This document shows positions 43,140 through 54,027 of a DNA stretch of 64,000 nucleotides, one piece after another. Under the pieces are notes generated by a model. It made no database searches and was not told where the DNA came from. It saw only the letters and a list, made by a program, of their open reading frames with translations. The DNA comes from Pegoplata infirma (lineage: Eukaryota > Arthropoda > Insecta > Diptera > Anthomyiidae): the NCBI GenBank assembly GCA_963921195.1, contig OY992536.1, forward strand, positions 332,027,038-332,091,037, in the 5' to 3' direction. Position 1 is the stretch's first letter. Each line of letters starts with the position of its first letter. Made by a program: the position numbers and the translations under genes.

Positions 43140-45299
43140 TCCAGGATTTTATTTCGGTGGGGGCCCAACATTATTTTTAAATTTTTTTTTTTACAAAAAA
43201 TTTACATAATAGCACATGTTTTAGAATTTTTCCCGATCTTTTCCTTGAACTGAATGTAACACAATGAGAATCTTCATTTTTGTGTAAGTTTACCACCGTT
43301 TGGGGGGAAATTAAAATTTTTTTTATATTTTAGAATTTTTTGAGAGACTTAAGCATTTTTTTAAAGTGCGAATTTTATAAGATGCTGAAACATTTTTACA
43401 AAGAAGATTATCTGAAATTTTTTCAAAGAAAAGTCTAAGATTCTATCACAATTTGCAGTTAAGACAGATTTTGTAATAGAAAAAGTCAAAGACTCTAAAT
43501 CATATTTCCAATGGAAAACGTTTCTCGAAAAATTCAGTTTAGAAATTGATTCTATAAACATATTCATAAAATACTTTTCCAAAAGAAAGACTCCGATTGT
43601 AAGACATTTTCCCATAATCTGAGATATTTCTAATTTTGCACATTTTCTCAGATTCTACAACATTTCACACAAAAAATTTTAGATTCTGAGAAAATCTTCA
43701 CTTTTTCTATAAATAAAATGATTCAGATTCTGAGAACTTTTTAAAAAGAAAACAGTATAAAAAGTCTTAGATTCTAAAACATTTTTCCTATAGAAAAGGT
43801 CTAAGATTCTTAGACAAGTCTCCGATTCTTCGACATGTTTTTTACAGAAAAAGTCTCAGATTATTCGACATTTTTCCTATAGAAAATGTCTCCGGTTCTC
43901 AGACATTTTTTCTATAGAAAAAGTTTCTAATTCTGAGACATTTTTCCTATAAAAAGTCTCAGATTCTTATAGAAAAAGTCTCAGATTCTTCGACATGTTT
44001 CTTACAGAAAAAGTCTCAGATTATTCGAAATTTTTCCTATAGAAAATGTCTCAGGTTCTCAGACATTTTTTCTACAGAAAATTTCTTAGATTCTGACACA
44101 TTTTTCCTATTGAAAAAGTCTAAGATGCTTAATCACTTTTCCTGTAGAACAAGTCTCAGATTCTGAAACATTTTGACTATAGGAAAGTGCCAGATTCTGA
44201 AACATTTTTCATATAGAAAAAGCCTCAGATTCTGAGAAAATTTTCCTAAAGAAAAAGTCTCAGATTTGAAATATATTTCAAATAGCAAAATACTCAAATT
44301 TTGAGACATTATTCTTATAGAAAAATATATTTTTAAAATAGAAAGTTTCAGATTTTGAGCATTTTTCTATACAAAATGTCTCACCTTGTGTCTCTGAGAC
44401 ATTTTTCCTTTATTTGATTTTGAGATAATTTTCCTTAAGAAAAATTCGTTGATTCTGAAAGATTTTTCGTAAAAAAAGTCTAAAATTCTGAGACATTTTC
44501 CTGATTGTAAGAATAATTCTCAGATTCAGAGACATTATTCCTATAGAAAGTTCTCAGCTTTTAAAACATTTTTCATATAAAAAAACCTCAGATTTTAAGA
44601 TTTTTTTTATAGAAAAAATCTCAGATTTTGAGACATTTTTCAGATTCAGAGACATTTTTCCTATAGAAAGTTCCCAGATTCTAAAACATTTCTCATATAG
44701 AAAAGCCTCAGATTCTGAAACTTTTTTGATTTAGAAAAGCCTCAGATTCTGAAAATTTCTAATAGAAAAAGTACCAGATTCTGAGACATTTTTCCTATAG
44801 AAAAGGTCTTATATTCTGCGAAAAAGGCTAATATTTTAAGGCATTATTCCTATAGAAAAAGTCTTAGTTAGATTCTCAGACATTTTTTTATAAAAAGTTT
44901 TAGATTCTGAGAAAAAATTTTTTTAAGAAATAGTCTCGTTTTGAGACATTTTTCTAAATGACAAAGTCGCGTTTTAAGATTTGACTACATTTTACTTACA
45001 ATTAGGTCCATTTTTTGTTTACATAAAACTTCAGGTTCTAAGTTATTTTTTCATTAGAATCCTAAGTTGAAAAGTTTCAAATTCTAAAAAATTTTTTTCA
45101 GATTTTGAGATTTTTTAACAGAAAAATTTTTAGTTTCAAAACATTTCTCTTCAAAAAATTTTAGATTCTTAAATGTTTTTAAATTTTTTTATGAAGTTTT
45201 TTAACATTGTACTTTTTATTTGATACCAAATCCTGAAATTTGTCAAATCATTTCGGGGGGGGCCCGGGCCCCCGGGCCCCCCCCCTGTATACGCCACTG
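43140..45299. mobile_element. hAT-like element filled with a minisatellite, CAGGGGCGTA ends
   Basis: TIRs CAGGGGCGTATCCAGG and CCTGTATACGCCACTG with perfect 8-bp duplication CTGCTGAC (43132-43139, 45300-45307). Inside each end is a G-rich/C-rich run (GGTGGGGGCCC; GGGGGGGGCCCGGGCCCC). The middle consists almost entirely of degenerate repeats, not a transposase. Confidence 0.92.
43400..45140. repeat. Degenerate minisatellite of about 33-36 bp
   Basis: Dozens of units of the type AAAAGTCTCAGATTCTGAGA followed by CATTTTTCCTATAG, with many substitutions and indels. The unit contains a dyad TCTCAGATTCTGAGA. Confidence 0.88.
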
Positions 45300-45325
45300 C
45301 TGCTGACTCTCCCTTTATGAAATCG

Positions 45326-45489
45326 CTGACATCTTCATACAATTTTTCAAAATGTCATCAATGACATGTCAGCAGTTGGTCAGCAGTGCCCACCAGTATC
45401 GGTGGCCACTAACAATTCGTTTAAACAACCGCTGACCAACTGCTGACATGTCATTGATGACATTTTGAAAAATTGTATGAAGATGTCAG
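45326..45489. repeat. Near-perfect hairpin (about 60-bp arms)
   Basis: CTGACATCTTCATACAATTT...CAGCAGTTGGTCAGC pairs with GCTGACCAACTGCTGAC...AAATTGTATGAAGATGTCAG; the loop is about 45 bases. Confidence 0.9.
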
Positions 45490-45513
45490 GTGTGATTTTT
45501 TTTGCCGACTGGG

Positions 45514-45965
45514 AATATTTAGATACCGATCGACTTAGAATCACTTTTTGAGTCGATTTAGCGATGTCCGTCTGTCCATGTGAATGTTGTGTGCACGATA
45601 CAGCTCACAATTTTTAATGGATTTGTCTGAAAATTAAAACTTAAGCTTTTATTGACTCAAGGACAAAGCCAGTTCTATAATTAAATGTTTCCCGAAATTT
45701 CGATGAAATCGGACCAGTTCTACTTATAGCCCCTATACAAACCACCATTCCGATATTCACATTAATCTCTCAAAATTCATTAAAATAAAAATATTTTATT
45801 TAATATTTATGAGTATGCGTACTTTGGTAATCCAATCTAATCTTATTGTGATTAGAGCATTTTTGGACTTGGTTCCCATTGATATAGTTGCCCGATATTC
45901 AGTTAAATCGGTCTATTGGCTACAAAAATAAGCCTTTTTCACTCAAATTTGGTTTGTGTGTGTTT
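45514..45965 (+). mobile_element. mini-me-like fragment, divergent subtype (plus)
   Basis: GATACCGATCGACTTAGAATC, TTTTTGAGTCGATTTAGCGA, TGTCCGTCTGTCC and later blocks follow 4850-5500 in order. The 5' end is missing. Confidence 0.7.
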
Positions 45966-46053
45966 TTTTACTCAACGTTTACATGGCCAGACGGACGGAT
46001 CGACTTAAAAAGTTATTCTAAGTCGGAAGGTGTACTTGGTGGTGGGTTTAGAA

Positions 46054-48073
46054 CAGTGGTCGGCAGAAAGAGAGTAAATGAATTCATTTACTTTTACATT
46101 TTTTGAATTTAGCGCGTTTTTTGAAAAGGCGCTGATTTCGCGCTTTAGGAAAAAATATTGATTTTACAACCGATATTTTTTTTTAATACTGTCTAATTCC
46201 TTGATGAAAATGAAATACGCGTTATAAATTGTACATTTATGTTGTATAAGCTATAGAATTCCTTCTTATATTTCAACAAAAATTAACTTAAATGCAGCAA
46301 AACATTACTTAAACCAGCAGATGAAAATAAAAATTAAACATTTTTATTTTTTTCCATGATCTCAAGGTGTTTAAATAAAATAAGGATTCTTATTCACAGA
46401 AATGGCCGAATAACAGTCTTAAATCTATATCTTTCATGTGATTTTTGTAGTACAACCATACACTCAAAAAAAAAGTGAACTAAAATCTGGGAAAATTAAC
46501 TAAATTTTGAGAAAAAGAGGGAATGATTTGGCTCCAAAGATTTTTTTTCTTAGTTTTAGTTCATAATTTTCCCAAAAATAAGGAAAACAAAATTATTTAA
46601 TTTTAAGCCAATTTTAACTAGAAAATGGGAAAAATTATACTTCACATTTTAAAAATAGATTGGGTCTAGACCCTGGACCCATGGGTTCGGACCACATTTA
46701 ACTCGAGACCCCGTTGGGTCCTTTAAGTTTCCCCATAGATTTTGAACCAAAACTTGTGTCCGTTTCGCTCTAACTTGCTTAGTTTTTGAGATACGGTAAT
46801 AAGGGGCCTGATAGGGTCTTGAGAATCTTAAAAACCGGATAACTCAAAAACTATTAATCGGAGGGCTTTCGGGTATTTTGCGGAAGTGTTCTACGGGTCA
46901 AGAGCTACAAAAATGGCGTTGGACTTTTTCTTGTGTTGGCAGTATTTACCGAGATATGTGCATATATAAAATCTCGGGAATTTCAAATTTTAGATCTAAA
47001 TTTAGGGTCTTGAGACCCCGACAGATATGCAGAGCTAGGCTATTCCATATTTTTCTTTGTTGTCTTTCTTTTGAAAATTTTGTCCGTTTCGCTCTATCTC
47101 GCTTAGTTTTCGAGATATCGCCATTTTGAATTTTTAACTAAATTCTAAGAAGTTATTTACTAAATTCACAGAAGTTATTAACTAAATTCTAAGAAATACA
47201 CTTCCTCAATTCAAAGAAGAGAAATACGATGATGTTTTTTTTAGTAAATTTTAACTAAACTTGAACTAAATTGTTTTTTAAGAAATATGTCTTAAAAATA
47301 AAGATACGATTCTTAGATTTGTGGAAAATTTCTTTGGCAGTAAGAATTTTTTTCCTAATAGTTAAAAAATCCATTTAAAGAAAACTGTGAACTAATTATA
47401 AGTAAATGAACTAAAATTTTTTCCTCATAGTTAGGAAAATTTCTCATTTTTAAGTTAAATTTAACTAAATTTTAGGAAAATTCATGATAAATTTTCAAAG
47501 ACATTTTTTCCTTAAATTTAGTTATGTCTTTTTTTTCAGTGTAGAAATGTTAAACGTTTTAAATTTTTATTTGTTTTTATTCTAGCTCGAGGTCATTATT
47601 TTCTTAACTAATTAAAACTATGATATTCTCATAGAATAATTTTTAATAAAATAAGTTTTCTGTTTTAAATTTATTTATGTTGGTAATATTTGAAAGACTT
47701 AATCGTCACGTGATTCAGAACTTATCAGTTTCTATTGTCAAGAATATTTAGCAAATGTTAAAACATTATACTATTTAATTATTCTATTATGAATCGCTAA
47801 TGTTCAAACTAAAATATTAATAAGTATTATATTTAAATCATTAAATTAAAAATATTTATTTAGCGCTTTTTACTTTATTGAAATTAAGCGCTTTTTTAGT
47901 CACTCTTTTGCGCGTTTTGCCTGCAAAAAGTTGGCATCACTGACAAAGCGACATCAACCTGCTTGTTATTGTATTTTTGTTCTTTTAGTTGTGAGTTTTG
48001 TTGACATTCGTGTTATAAACGTGTAAACTGCCGATTGTGTTCGGGTTCTGAGTGCTATGGGTGCCGATCACTG
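46054..48073. mobile_element. 2.0-kb hAT-like element, CAGTGGTCGGCA family
   Basis: TIRs CAGTGGTCGGCAGAAAGAG and GGTGCCGATCACTG with perfect 8-bp duplication GTTTAGAA (46046-46053, 48074-48081). It shares CGATTGTGTTCGG and ACATTCGTGTTATA with 23596-23831. Motifs TTTAGCGCG/GCGCTT occur near both ends. A TA element (46461-47541) is inserted. No transposase frame remains. Confidence 0.92.
46461..47541. mobile_element. TA-flanked CACTCAAAA element inside the hAT
   Basis: Ends CACTCAAAAAAAAAGTGAAC and GTCTTTTTTTTCAGTG with TA on both sides (46459-46460, 47542-47543). Terminal zones carry repeated AACTAAATT motifs; the middle (46645-47135) is the module shared with 10333-10800. An 83-codon frame at 46878-47129 lies wholly in that module and has no known motif. 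Confidence 0.82.
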
Positions 48074-48128
48074 GTTTAGAACCAATATTTCGGGTAGTTA
48101 CCAACAGTACCAGGTGTAGGGTATAAAA

Positions 48129-48211
48129 ATGTTAGTTGATTTTACAGAAAGTGTAGTTGATCCAAAAAATAAATAATATTGTTAGACACTTTTACTTGCA
48201 AAATTCCCTTA
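48129..48211. other. Short spacer
   Basis: Nothing supportable. Confidence 0.4.
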
Positions 48212-48331
48212 CAAGGCAACTCTCCCTTGTGTCACCCTCCGATCTTCATGAAATTTGGATATGTTGTTTATAACCAAGGAGAGGACTTTCATGCAAATGC
48301 ATGTTTTTCCCTTTGGTCATAAAACATCATA

Positions 48332-50210
48332 CACTCAAAGAATTATGTAGGTAAATTCCACTGAATATTCACTTAAAACAAATGAAATTTTATTTAAAAA
48401 CCATTCCACTGTTTTTTCATTTAAAATAAAAACACATTACAGTCAATTTTAAATGTTAATTTAATGACTAACCAAAACATTAAAAAACTAGTGAATATTC
48501 AGTTATTTTGTATTGAAAAACAGTAAAACTATAGAAGAAATTTTTTACTGCCGAAATTAAATGTAACAGAAAATTCGTTTTTAATACAGTAAATTATTTT
48601 TTTTTAAACTACAGAAACAGTAAAAAAATTAAATCCTTTATAAAATAAGTGATTTTTCTTTTAAAATGACTTTACTGATTACTTTTTAAAATAACCTACA
48701 AACAGTTAATGACATAATTGGGGGGGTTAAATAAAGCCATAGGCAATAAGGCCATATGGCCTTATTTCCCAATGAGTTGAGAAATAAAGCCATATGGCCT
48801 TATTACCAACCACTGTTGGAAATAAAGCCATATATGGCTTTATTACTTATTTGAAAATTTATAAAAGTATTCGTCATTAATTTCCGGAGAGTGTAGGGGA
48901 AAATGTGGAAAAATTTTTCCACTAAAATCCTGCTACCCAAAAAAAAAAATTATTTAGCGCAGAAGCTAAATTTATTTATGGAGTTTGTAATCCTTAAGCT
49001 CGGCCGAAGGCCGGCTACACAGAAAAACTTTTTTTGTTGAACAATCTTTAAATTAAAAATCCTGCTAACAAAAAATTGTGCCTCTAGGCCCCTCTGAGTT
49101 CAGAGGTTCCTGGAATGTGGGTTTTTAATTTAAAGAAAGTTAAACAAAAAAAGTCAATTTCTTATCGCCCAAAACCGTAAATGTCATATCGCCCAAGCTG
49201 CGACATATAGCCCAAAATGATAGGTTTGAAACTGCTATTTCTCCCAAAACAAAATTGTCAAAAAATCCAAAATATTTTTTTGGACGAAATGTCGAAATTA
49301 CGACTTCTTTGATTTGTTTTTTTGTAATAAAGGTTTTCTGCGTAGCCGGCCTTCGGCCGGGCTTAGGGATTACAAACTCCATGCGTTAAACCCACCCTCT
49401 CTGCAAACCAAAGCTATTTTGGTTATCAGGGGCCTAATCACGTACAACGAAAACGATAGACGATGCATAAAAGACATCAAAATACATATCGTTTTGAAAG
49501 GAAATTTGAAAGTTTTTCTTTATTTAATTATTAAAGAGTGTTGTCTTATCCAGAAACATTAAAAAACTTAGAAACATGTTGATTAGTTTAGGAGCAACAA
49601 TCCTCCAAAAATCGACGATAGTCAACTATCGTTTTACGTGATCACAGTCCAGGCCAGACAAATTTGGTAGCGCAAAGGCCTGCTACCCTAGAAAACTTTA
49701 CTTTGCGGAGAGGGTGGGTTTAATGCATGGATTTTGTAATCCCTAAGCCCGGCCGAAGGCCGGCTACACAGAAAAACTTTTTTTGTTAAACAATCCTTAA
49801 ATTAAAAACCCTGCCAATAAAAAATTGGTGCCTCTAGACCCCTCTAAGTTCCGAAGTTCGTGGTATATGTGGTTTTTTAATTTAAAGATAGTTAAAAAAA
49901 AAAAAATTTTCGGCGTAGCCGGCCTTTGGCCGGGATTAGGGATTACATACTCCATAAATTAATTTAGCGGCTTCGCTAAATAATATTTTTTTTTTTTTTT
50001 GGTAGCAGGATTTACGGGGAAATATATTTCCACATTTTCAACTGATATGGCTTTATTTCCACTTTGGTTGCAAAATCAATATGACTTTATTGCTCAATCG
50101 TGTTGGTAATAAAGCCATATGGCCTTATTTCCCATTGAATTGAGAAATAATGCCATATGGCCTTATTGCCTATGGCTTTATTTCACCCCCCCGACATAAT
50201 TTTCTTAGTG
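48332..50210. mobile_element. TA-flanked CACTCAAAG element, split by a G7 element
   Basis: Ends CACTCAAAGAATTATGT and GACATAATTTTCTTAGTG with TA on both sides (48330-48331, 50211-50212). Without the insert it would be about 400 bp, with repeated CACTGAATATTC/TTAAATG-type motifs. Confidence 0.8.
48720..50192. mobile_element. G7/C7-ended element with 9-bp TSD (Mutator-like?)
   Basis: TIR GGGGGGGTTAAATAAAGCC...AATAAGGCCATATGGCC is inverted at the right (GGCCTTATTGCC...CTTTATTTCACCCCCCC), with perfect 9-bp duplication GACATAATT (48711-48719, 50193-50201). G-starting ends and a 9-bp TSD resemble Mutator-like elements; this is inferred. The interior has several copies of GCCGGCCTTCGGCCGGC-type hairpins and no transposase. 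Confidence 0.82.
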
Positions 50211-50338
50211 TAAACAAGATATCCTTGCGAATCAAAGAATTTGCTTTAAAATGTCATCGATTCGTTAGTGCATATTTTTGCATATTTTGCTTAAAATGCA
50301 TATTTTTGCATATTTTGCTATTATTTCGCTTTAAATGA

Positions 50339-51552
50339 GGGGGTGAAATAAAGCCATAGGCAATAAGGCCATATGGCCTTATTTCCCAAAGAGTTGAGAA
50401 ATAAGGCCATATGGCGTTATTACCAACCACTGTTGGAAATAAAGCCATATATGGCTTTGTTACTCATTTGAATATTTTTTAAAAATGTGCATCATTCTTT
50501 TGCGGAGAGTGTGGAAATATATTTCCACGAAAAAAATTATTTAGCGAAGCCGCTAAATTAATTTATGGAGTTTGAAATGGCGTACGGACATAGCGCCCAA
50601 GGTCTTATCTCCCAAGACCTTTAATGTCATATCGCCCAAGCTGCGACATACATATAGCCCAAAATGACAGGTCTAAAAATGTTATTTCTCCCACAACCAA
50701 ATTGTCAGAAAATCCAAAATATTTTTTGTGGACGAAATGTCGAAATTACGATTTCTATGATTTGTTTTTTTTTTGTTTATAAAGGTTTTCTGCGTAGCCG
50801 GCCTTTGGCCGGGCTTAGGGATTACATACTCCATGCCATAGAAAAGATTAGAAGGTACGCAGTGTTGTATTTGATGTATTTTCCAATATGGTGGCAAAAT
50901 GCTTGTTCTTCCTGATCTCACACGTATTTTATATCAAATTAGATTCTTTGTTTATAAAAAATGGAATTTGTCTTTCATTTAATTAAATTTATTATTTATT
51001 TTGCTTTATTCATCGTTTTTTTAAAGATAATACGCACTATTGATAGTTTAAAAACTTTTTTTCTCTTTTGTTGTTTGCTTTGTTGTTGTTCTCCTTTATG
51101 TTGCATTGTTTTTATTAAACGTCAAAAGTTACATAATGTGCTGTCACTAATATTTATTCAAGCGAAATACGACTCTGTTTCATTTCTACTTTTTCTATGC
51201 TCCATGCATTAAACCCACCCTCTCTGCAAACCAAAGCTATTTTGGTTATCAGGCCTTTTTGAGGCATAACAAATTTGATAGCGCAAAGGCCTGCTACCCT
51301 AGAAAACTTTACTTTGCGGAAAGGGTGGGTTTAATGCATGGATTTTAACCCCTCAGGGATTGCAAACTCCATAAATTAATTTAGCGGCTTCGCTAAATAA
51401 TTTTTTTTGGGTAGCAGGATTTACGGAGAAATATATTTCCACATTTTCAACTGATATGGCTTTATTTCCACTTTGGTAGCAAAATCAATATGACTTTATT
51501 GCTCAATCCTGTTGGTAATAAAGCCATATGGCCTTATTTTCCATTGAATTGA
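50339..51552. mobile_element. Second G-ended element, right end truncated
   Basis: GGGGGTGAAATAAAGCCATAG at the left and ATAAAGCCATATGGCCTTAT near 51520 match the 48720-50192 element. It breaks off after CATTGAATTGAG, where unrelated sequence (ACACATTCAGAGTAAAATT) starts. The interior shares GCGTAGCCGGCC, TAAACCCACCCTCTCTGC and TTAGCGGCTTCGCTAAAT. Confidence 0.8.
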
Positions 51553-51653
51553 GAATTTACACATTCAGAGTAAAATTACCCAATGTATAGTAGGAGTCCA
51601 GTTTCCTACTATAAATTGGGTAAATTTCAACAAATTTTGATTAGAGTGTACAT

Positions 51654-52541
51654 TAGAGTGTCCCTTATTTTGGAAATGTTGGAAATGTTGAGACGGTACC
51701 CCTTCATTTTTTTCCTTTTGACCAAAAAACGCCCACTACGACCACGCTTTCCCTACGCGACGGGGCCTTAAAAATCCATTTTCCATACAAACCAAAAAAT
51801 TTTTTTTTTTATTTTTAATTTTTTTGTTATTAATTATAATACAACTTGGTTAGCTTATTCACGACAAAAAAATTGATTTTGGTGGGATAAGGCTTTCAGC
51901 TCTAAAAAATTTAACGAAAAAAAAATTTACACCCGTTGGGGTCCTACAGTAAAAATTTTTTAAAAAAATATTTTTTTTTTTAGTTTTGACAAGCAGCGGT
52001 TTTAGTTGTAATGTTGCTTTTAATAATATATATTCATAAAAAAATATTATTCCTATCTGTGACATCTTTATCGTGTTCTAAAAAAGGGTAAAAAAGGCAT
52101 TTTTGATGTTTTTCGATACACGATAAAGATGTCACAGACATGAATAATATTTTTTTATGAATTTATATCATTAAAAGCAACATTACAGCTAAAACCGTTG
52201 CTTGTCAAAACTAAAAAAAATATTTTTTAAAAAATTTTTACTGCAGGACCCCAACGGCTCTAAAAATTTTTTTTGAGCTGAAAGCCTTATCCCACCAAAA
52301 TCAATTTTTTTGTCGTGAATAAGCTAACCAAGTTGTATTAAAATTAATAACAAAAAAATTAAAAATAAAAAAAAAAAATTTTTGGTTTGTATAGTAAAAT
52401 GATTTTTAAGGCCCCGTCACGTAGGGAAGGCGTGGTCGTAGGGGCGTAAAATTTTTCCTGAGTTATTTTTTGGTCAAATGGAAAAAAATTAAGGGGTACC
52501 GTCTCAACATTTCCAACATTTCCAAAATAAGGGACACTCTA
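51654..52541. mobile_element. Palindromic hAT-like element P4
   Basis: TIRs TAGAGTGTCCCTTATTTTGG and CCAAAATAAGGGACACTCTA with perfect 8-bp duplication GTGTACAT (51646-51653, 52542-52549). Arms of about 430 bp mirror each other (GTTAGCTTATTCACGACAAA / TTTGTCGTGAATAAGCTAAC), with the apex near 52075-52105. The left arm lacks about 20 bases present in the right (near 52450). A half copy is at 62891. Confidence 0.93.
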
Positions 52542-52605
52542 GTGTACATAATAAAACCAATTCCATAAAGATCGGCGGTTGACACCAAGGAGACTTCCCT
52601 TGTTA

Positions 52606-52940
52606 GTGAGTATTGGTCACAGACCATATAGACATGCAACACGAGTGCTTATTTTGGTACTTTCAATATGGACGCATACAAAATACTACTAAATTAGCTT
52701 CTCTGTCTAGAATACGTGTGCCTGTACGTGTGAGCTTTTACATCTGTATTTTCGTTGTTTGTTTATGTTTTGTATGAAACGTCAAAAGTTACATGCGCGT
52801 GCTGCCACTAATACATACACATGTGTGAAACTCTTTCGTTTCACCCCAATGGTATTGGTGTATTATTACTTTGACATTCCGTGTGTAAAGATCAAAATAT
52901 AGGTCTAGAAATCCCTGGATCATGTATTTGTTCGTTGTCC
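52606..52940. other. Spacer
   Basis: Contains GTATGAAACGTCAAAAGTTAC, similar to 51115-51135. No gene. Confidence 0.4.
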
Positions 52941-52952
52941 ATTATGCGTTGA

Positions 52953-53196
52953 GAGGGCCCAGTAGGTTAGTTGGTAGCGTGCTAGCCTTTAAAACTGGGG
53001 GTCGTGGGTTCGATTCCCACCAGAACCCTTGGTTTTTTTCGTTACAGCGAGAAGACGGTCATTGTTACCAGTTCTCGTTTAGGTTGAAATTATTTAAAAT
53101 GTATTGTAATTAAATGTGAAAAATTAAATGAAAATTATGGATCATTGGATTAAAACTATTATTATTATTGTTATTAAAAAAAAAAAAACATAAAAA
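52953..53196 (+). mobile_element. tRNA-derived SINE with 12-bp TSD
   Basis: The head resembles a tRNA: A box TAGTTGGTAGCG at 52968-52979 and B box GGTTCGATTCC at 53007-53017, with CCCAC pairing GTGGG around the T loop. A conserved body (GACGGTCATTGTTACCAG, TTCTCGTTTAGG) and an ATT/A-rich tail follow. The direct repeat ATTATGCGTTGA at 52941-52952 and 53197-53208 marks L1-type target-primed insertion. Transcription would be by Pol III from the internal promoter. Copy 42083-42243 is older. Confidence 0.93.
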
Positions 53197-53208
53197 ATTA
53201 TGCGTTGA

Positions 53209-54027
53209 CTACAACCACGCTTTGAGTTATGACACTATTGTAGTAAATGAGCGATATGTACATATATTATGCGTTGACGAAAACCTTTGCACTTTTTATT
53301 GCGATTTTTGACTGAGATTATCAAGATTATCATGTTTGTAGGTATGTAGATATGTAGGTTTAAGAGAAAACTATTTTGATGATGATTTAATTGTTATTTG
53401 TGTCTGTATTTGCTTTTCTTTAATTTCTTAATTTTATGCTTAACATCGTTAAAGTTCATACTTTGAAGCATAATTAAAAAGAAAAAAACATTTTTATGTT
53501 TACTTTTTTTTTATTTTTTTATTATTTAATTTTGTACCGAAAGTCTTAAGATGGACGTGTTTTAATGCAAATGTGTCCAAGTACGCATGGTAAAGTAAAT
53601 TCGTGTGTAACGTGTGCGGAATATATAAAATGAATATTGTTTTTATATATGTAAATATAACTATTTATCTTCCGCATATTTATTTTATATTATTGTACAT
53701 ATGTATGTATAAATATGCACAGACAGACAGCTGTGGTTATGAAAATAGTAATGCTTTTTATTTTCCAGTTTAATGAACTACACTTAAAATTAAAAAAAAC
53801 TACGTTTTTAACAGATATTTGATAGAGATCTTTTCATTTCTTGTCAAAATACAGGTGCTAAGAAAATAATGAAAAAAAAACTTGTCTGTAGTCTTAGAGT
53901 AAGGAATCGACCGTTTTGTAGATCTGGCATCACCAAAAATAATCAGAAAAATCTGATAATACCACACTAAAGTTCAAACGTAAAACAAAGAGAGACAAAA
54001 AACGATCTGCATTCTCACTGTATACAC
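53209..54027. other. Spacer with fragment of the 3786 family
   Basis: At 53224-53260, GTTATGACACTATTGTAGTA and AATGAGCGATATGTAC match the right arm of the 23300-24520 element. The rest is AT-rich with no gene. Confidence 0.5.

Larger units (their letters stand above)
43089..45513. mobile_element. CCCAGTTGGC-ended element hosting a hAT
   Basis: CCCAGTTGGCAAAATAAAAG and TTTTTTTTGCCGACTGGG are inverted, and the adjoining CACACCTGACAT pairs with ATGTCAGGTGTG. The 43140-45299 element is inserted near the left end. A near-perfect hairpin follows at 45326-45489. No TSD is assured. Confidence 0.7.
45966..48128 (-). mobile_element. mini-me-like 5' fragment (minus) interrupted by a hAT
   Basis: Minus strand: TATACCCTACACCTGGTAC, AACTACCCGAAATATTGG, then the hAT 46054-48073, then CCACCACCAAGTACACC, GACTTAGAATAACTTTTTAAG and CCGTCCGTCTGGCC. 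The two halves rejoin cleanly when the hAT and one GTTTAGAA are removed. Confidence 0.7.
48285..50330. repeat. Ac-like remnant, split by a TA element
   Basis: CTTTCATGCAAATGCATGTTTT (48292-48313) and AATCAAAGAATTTGCTTTAAA through repeated TGCATATTTT (50228-50325) match successive parts of 16551-16700. The 48332-50210 element lies between them. The ends are decayed. Confidence 0.65.
48212..52602. mobile_element. Harbinger-like element containing a deep insertion nest
   Basis: Ends CAAGGCAACTCTCCCTTGTG and CACCAAGGAGACTTCCCTTG flanked by TTA (48209-48211, 52603-52605). The next inner sequence CTCCGATCTTCATGAAAT pairs loosely with CATAAAGATCGGCGGTT at 52565. Only about 130 bases at the two sides belong to this element; the rest is later insertions. 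The end sequence CTTCCCTTG|TTA is that of 39274-39864. Confidence 0.7.

Noticed and set aside
46878..47129. 83-codon ORF in the module shared by two TA elements
   Set aside because: The homologous module at 10333-10800 does not preserve a comparable frame, so coding is unlikely.
52922..53113. 63-codon ORF starting MYLFVVHYALRGPSRL
   Set aside because: It spans the tRNA-like head of the SINE; the GGRGFDSHQNP string comes from the B-box region.
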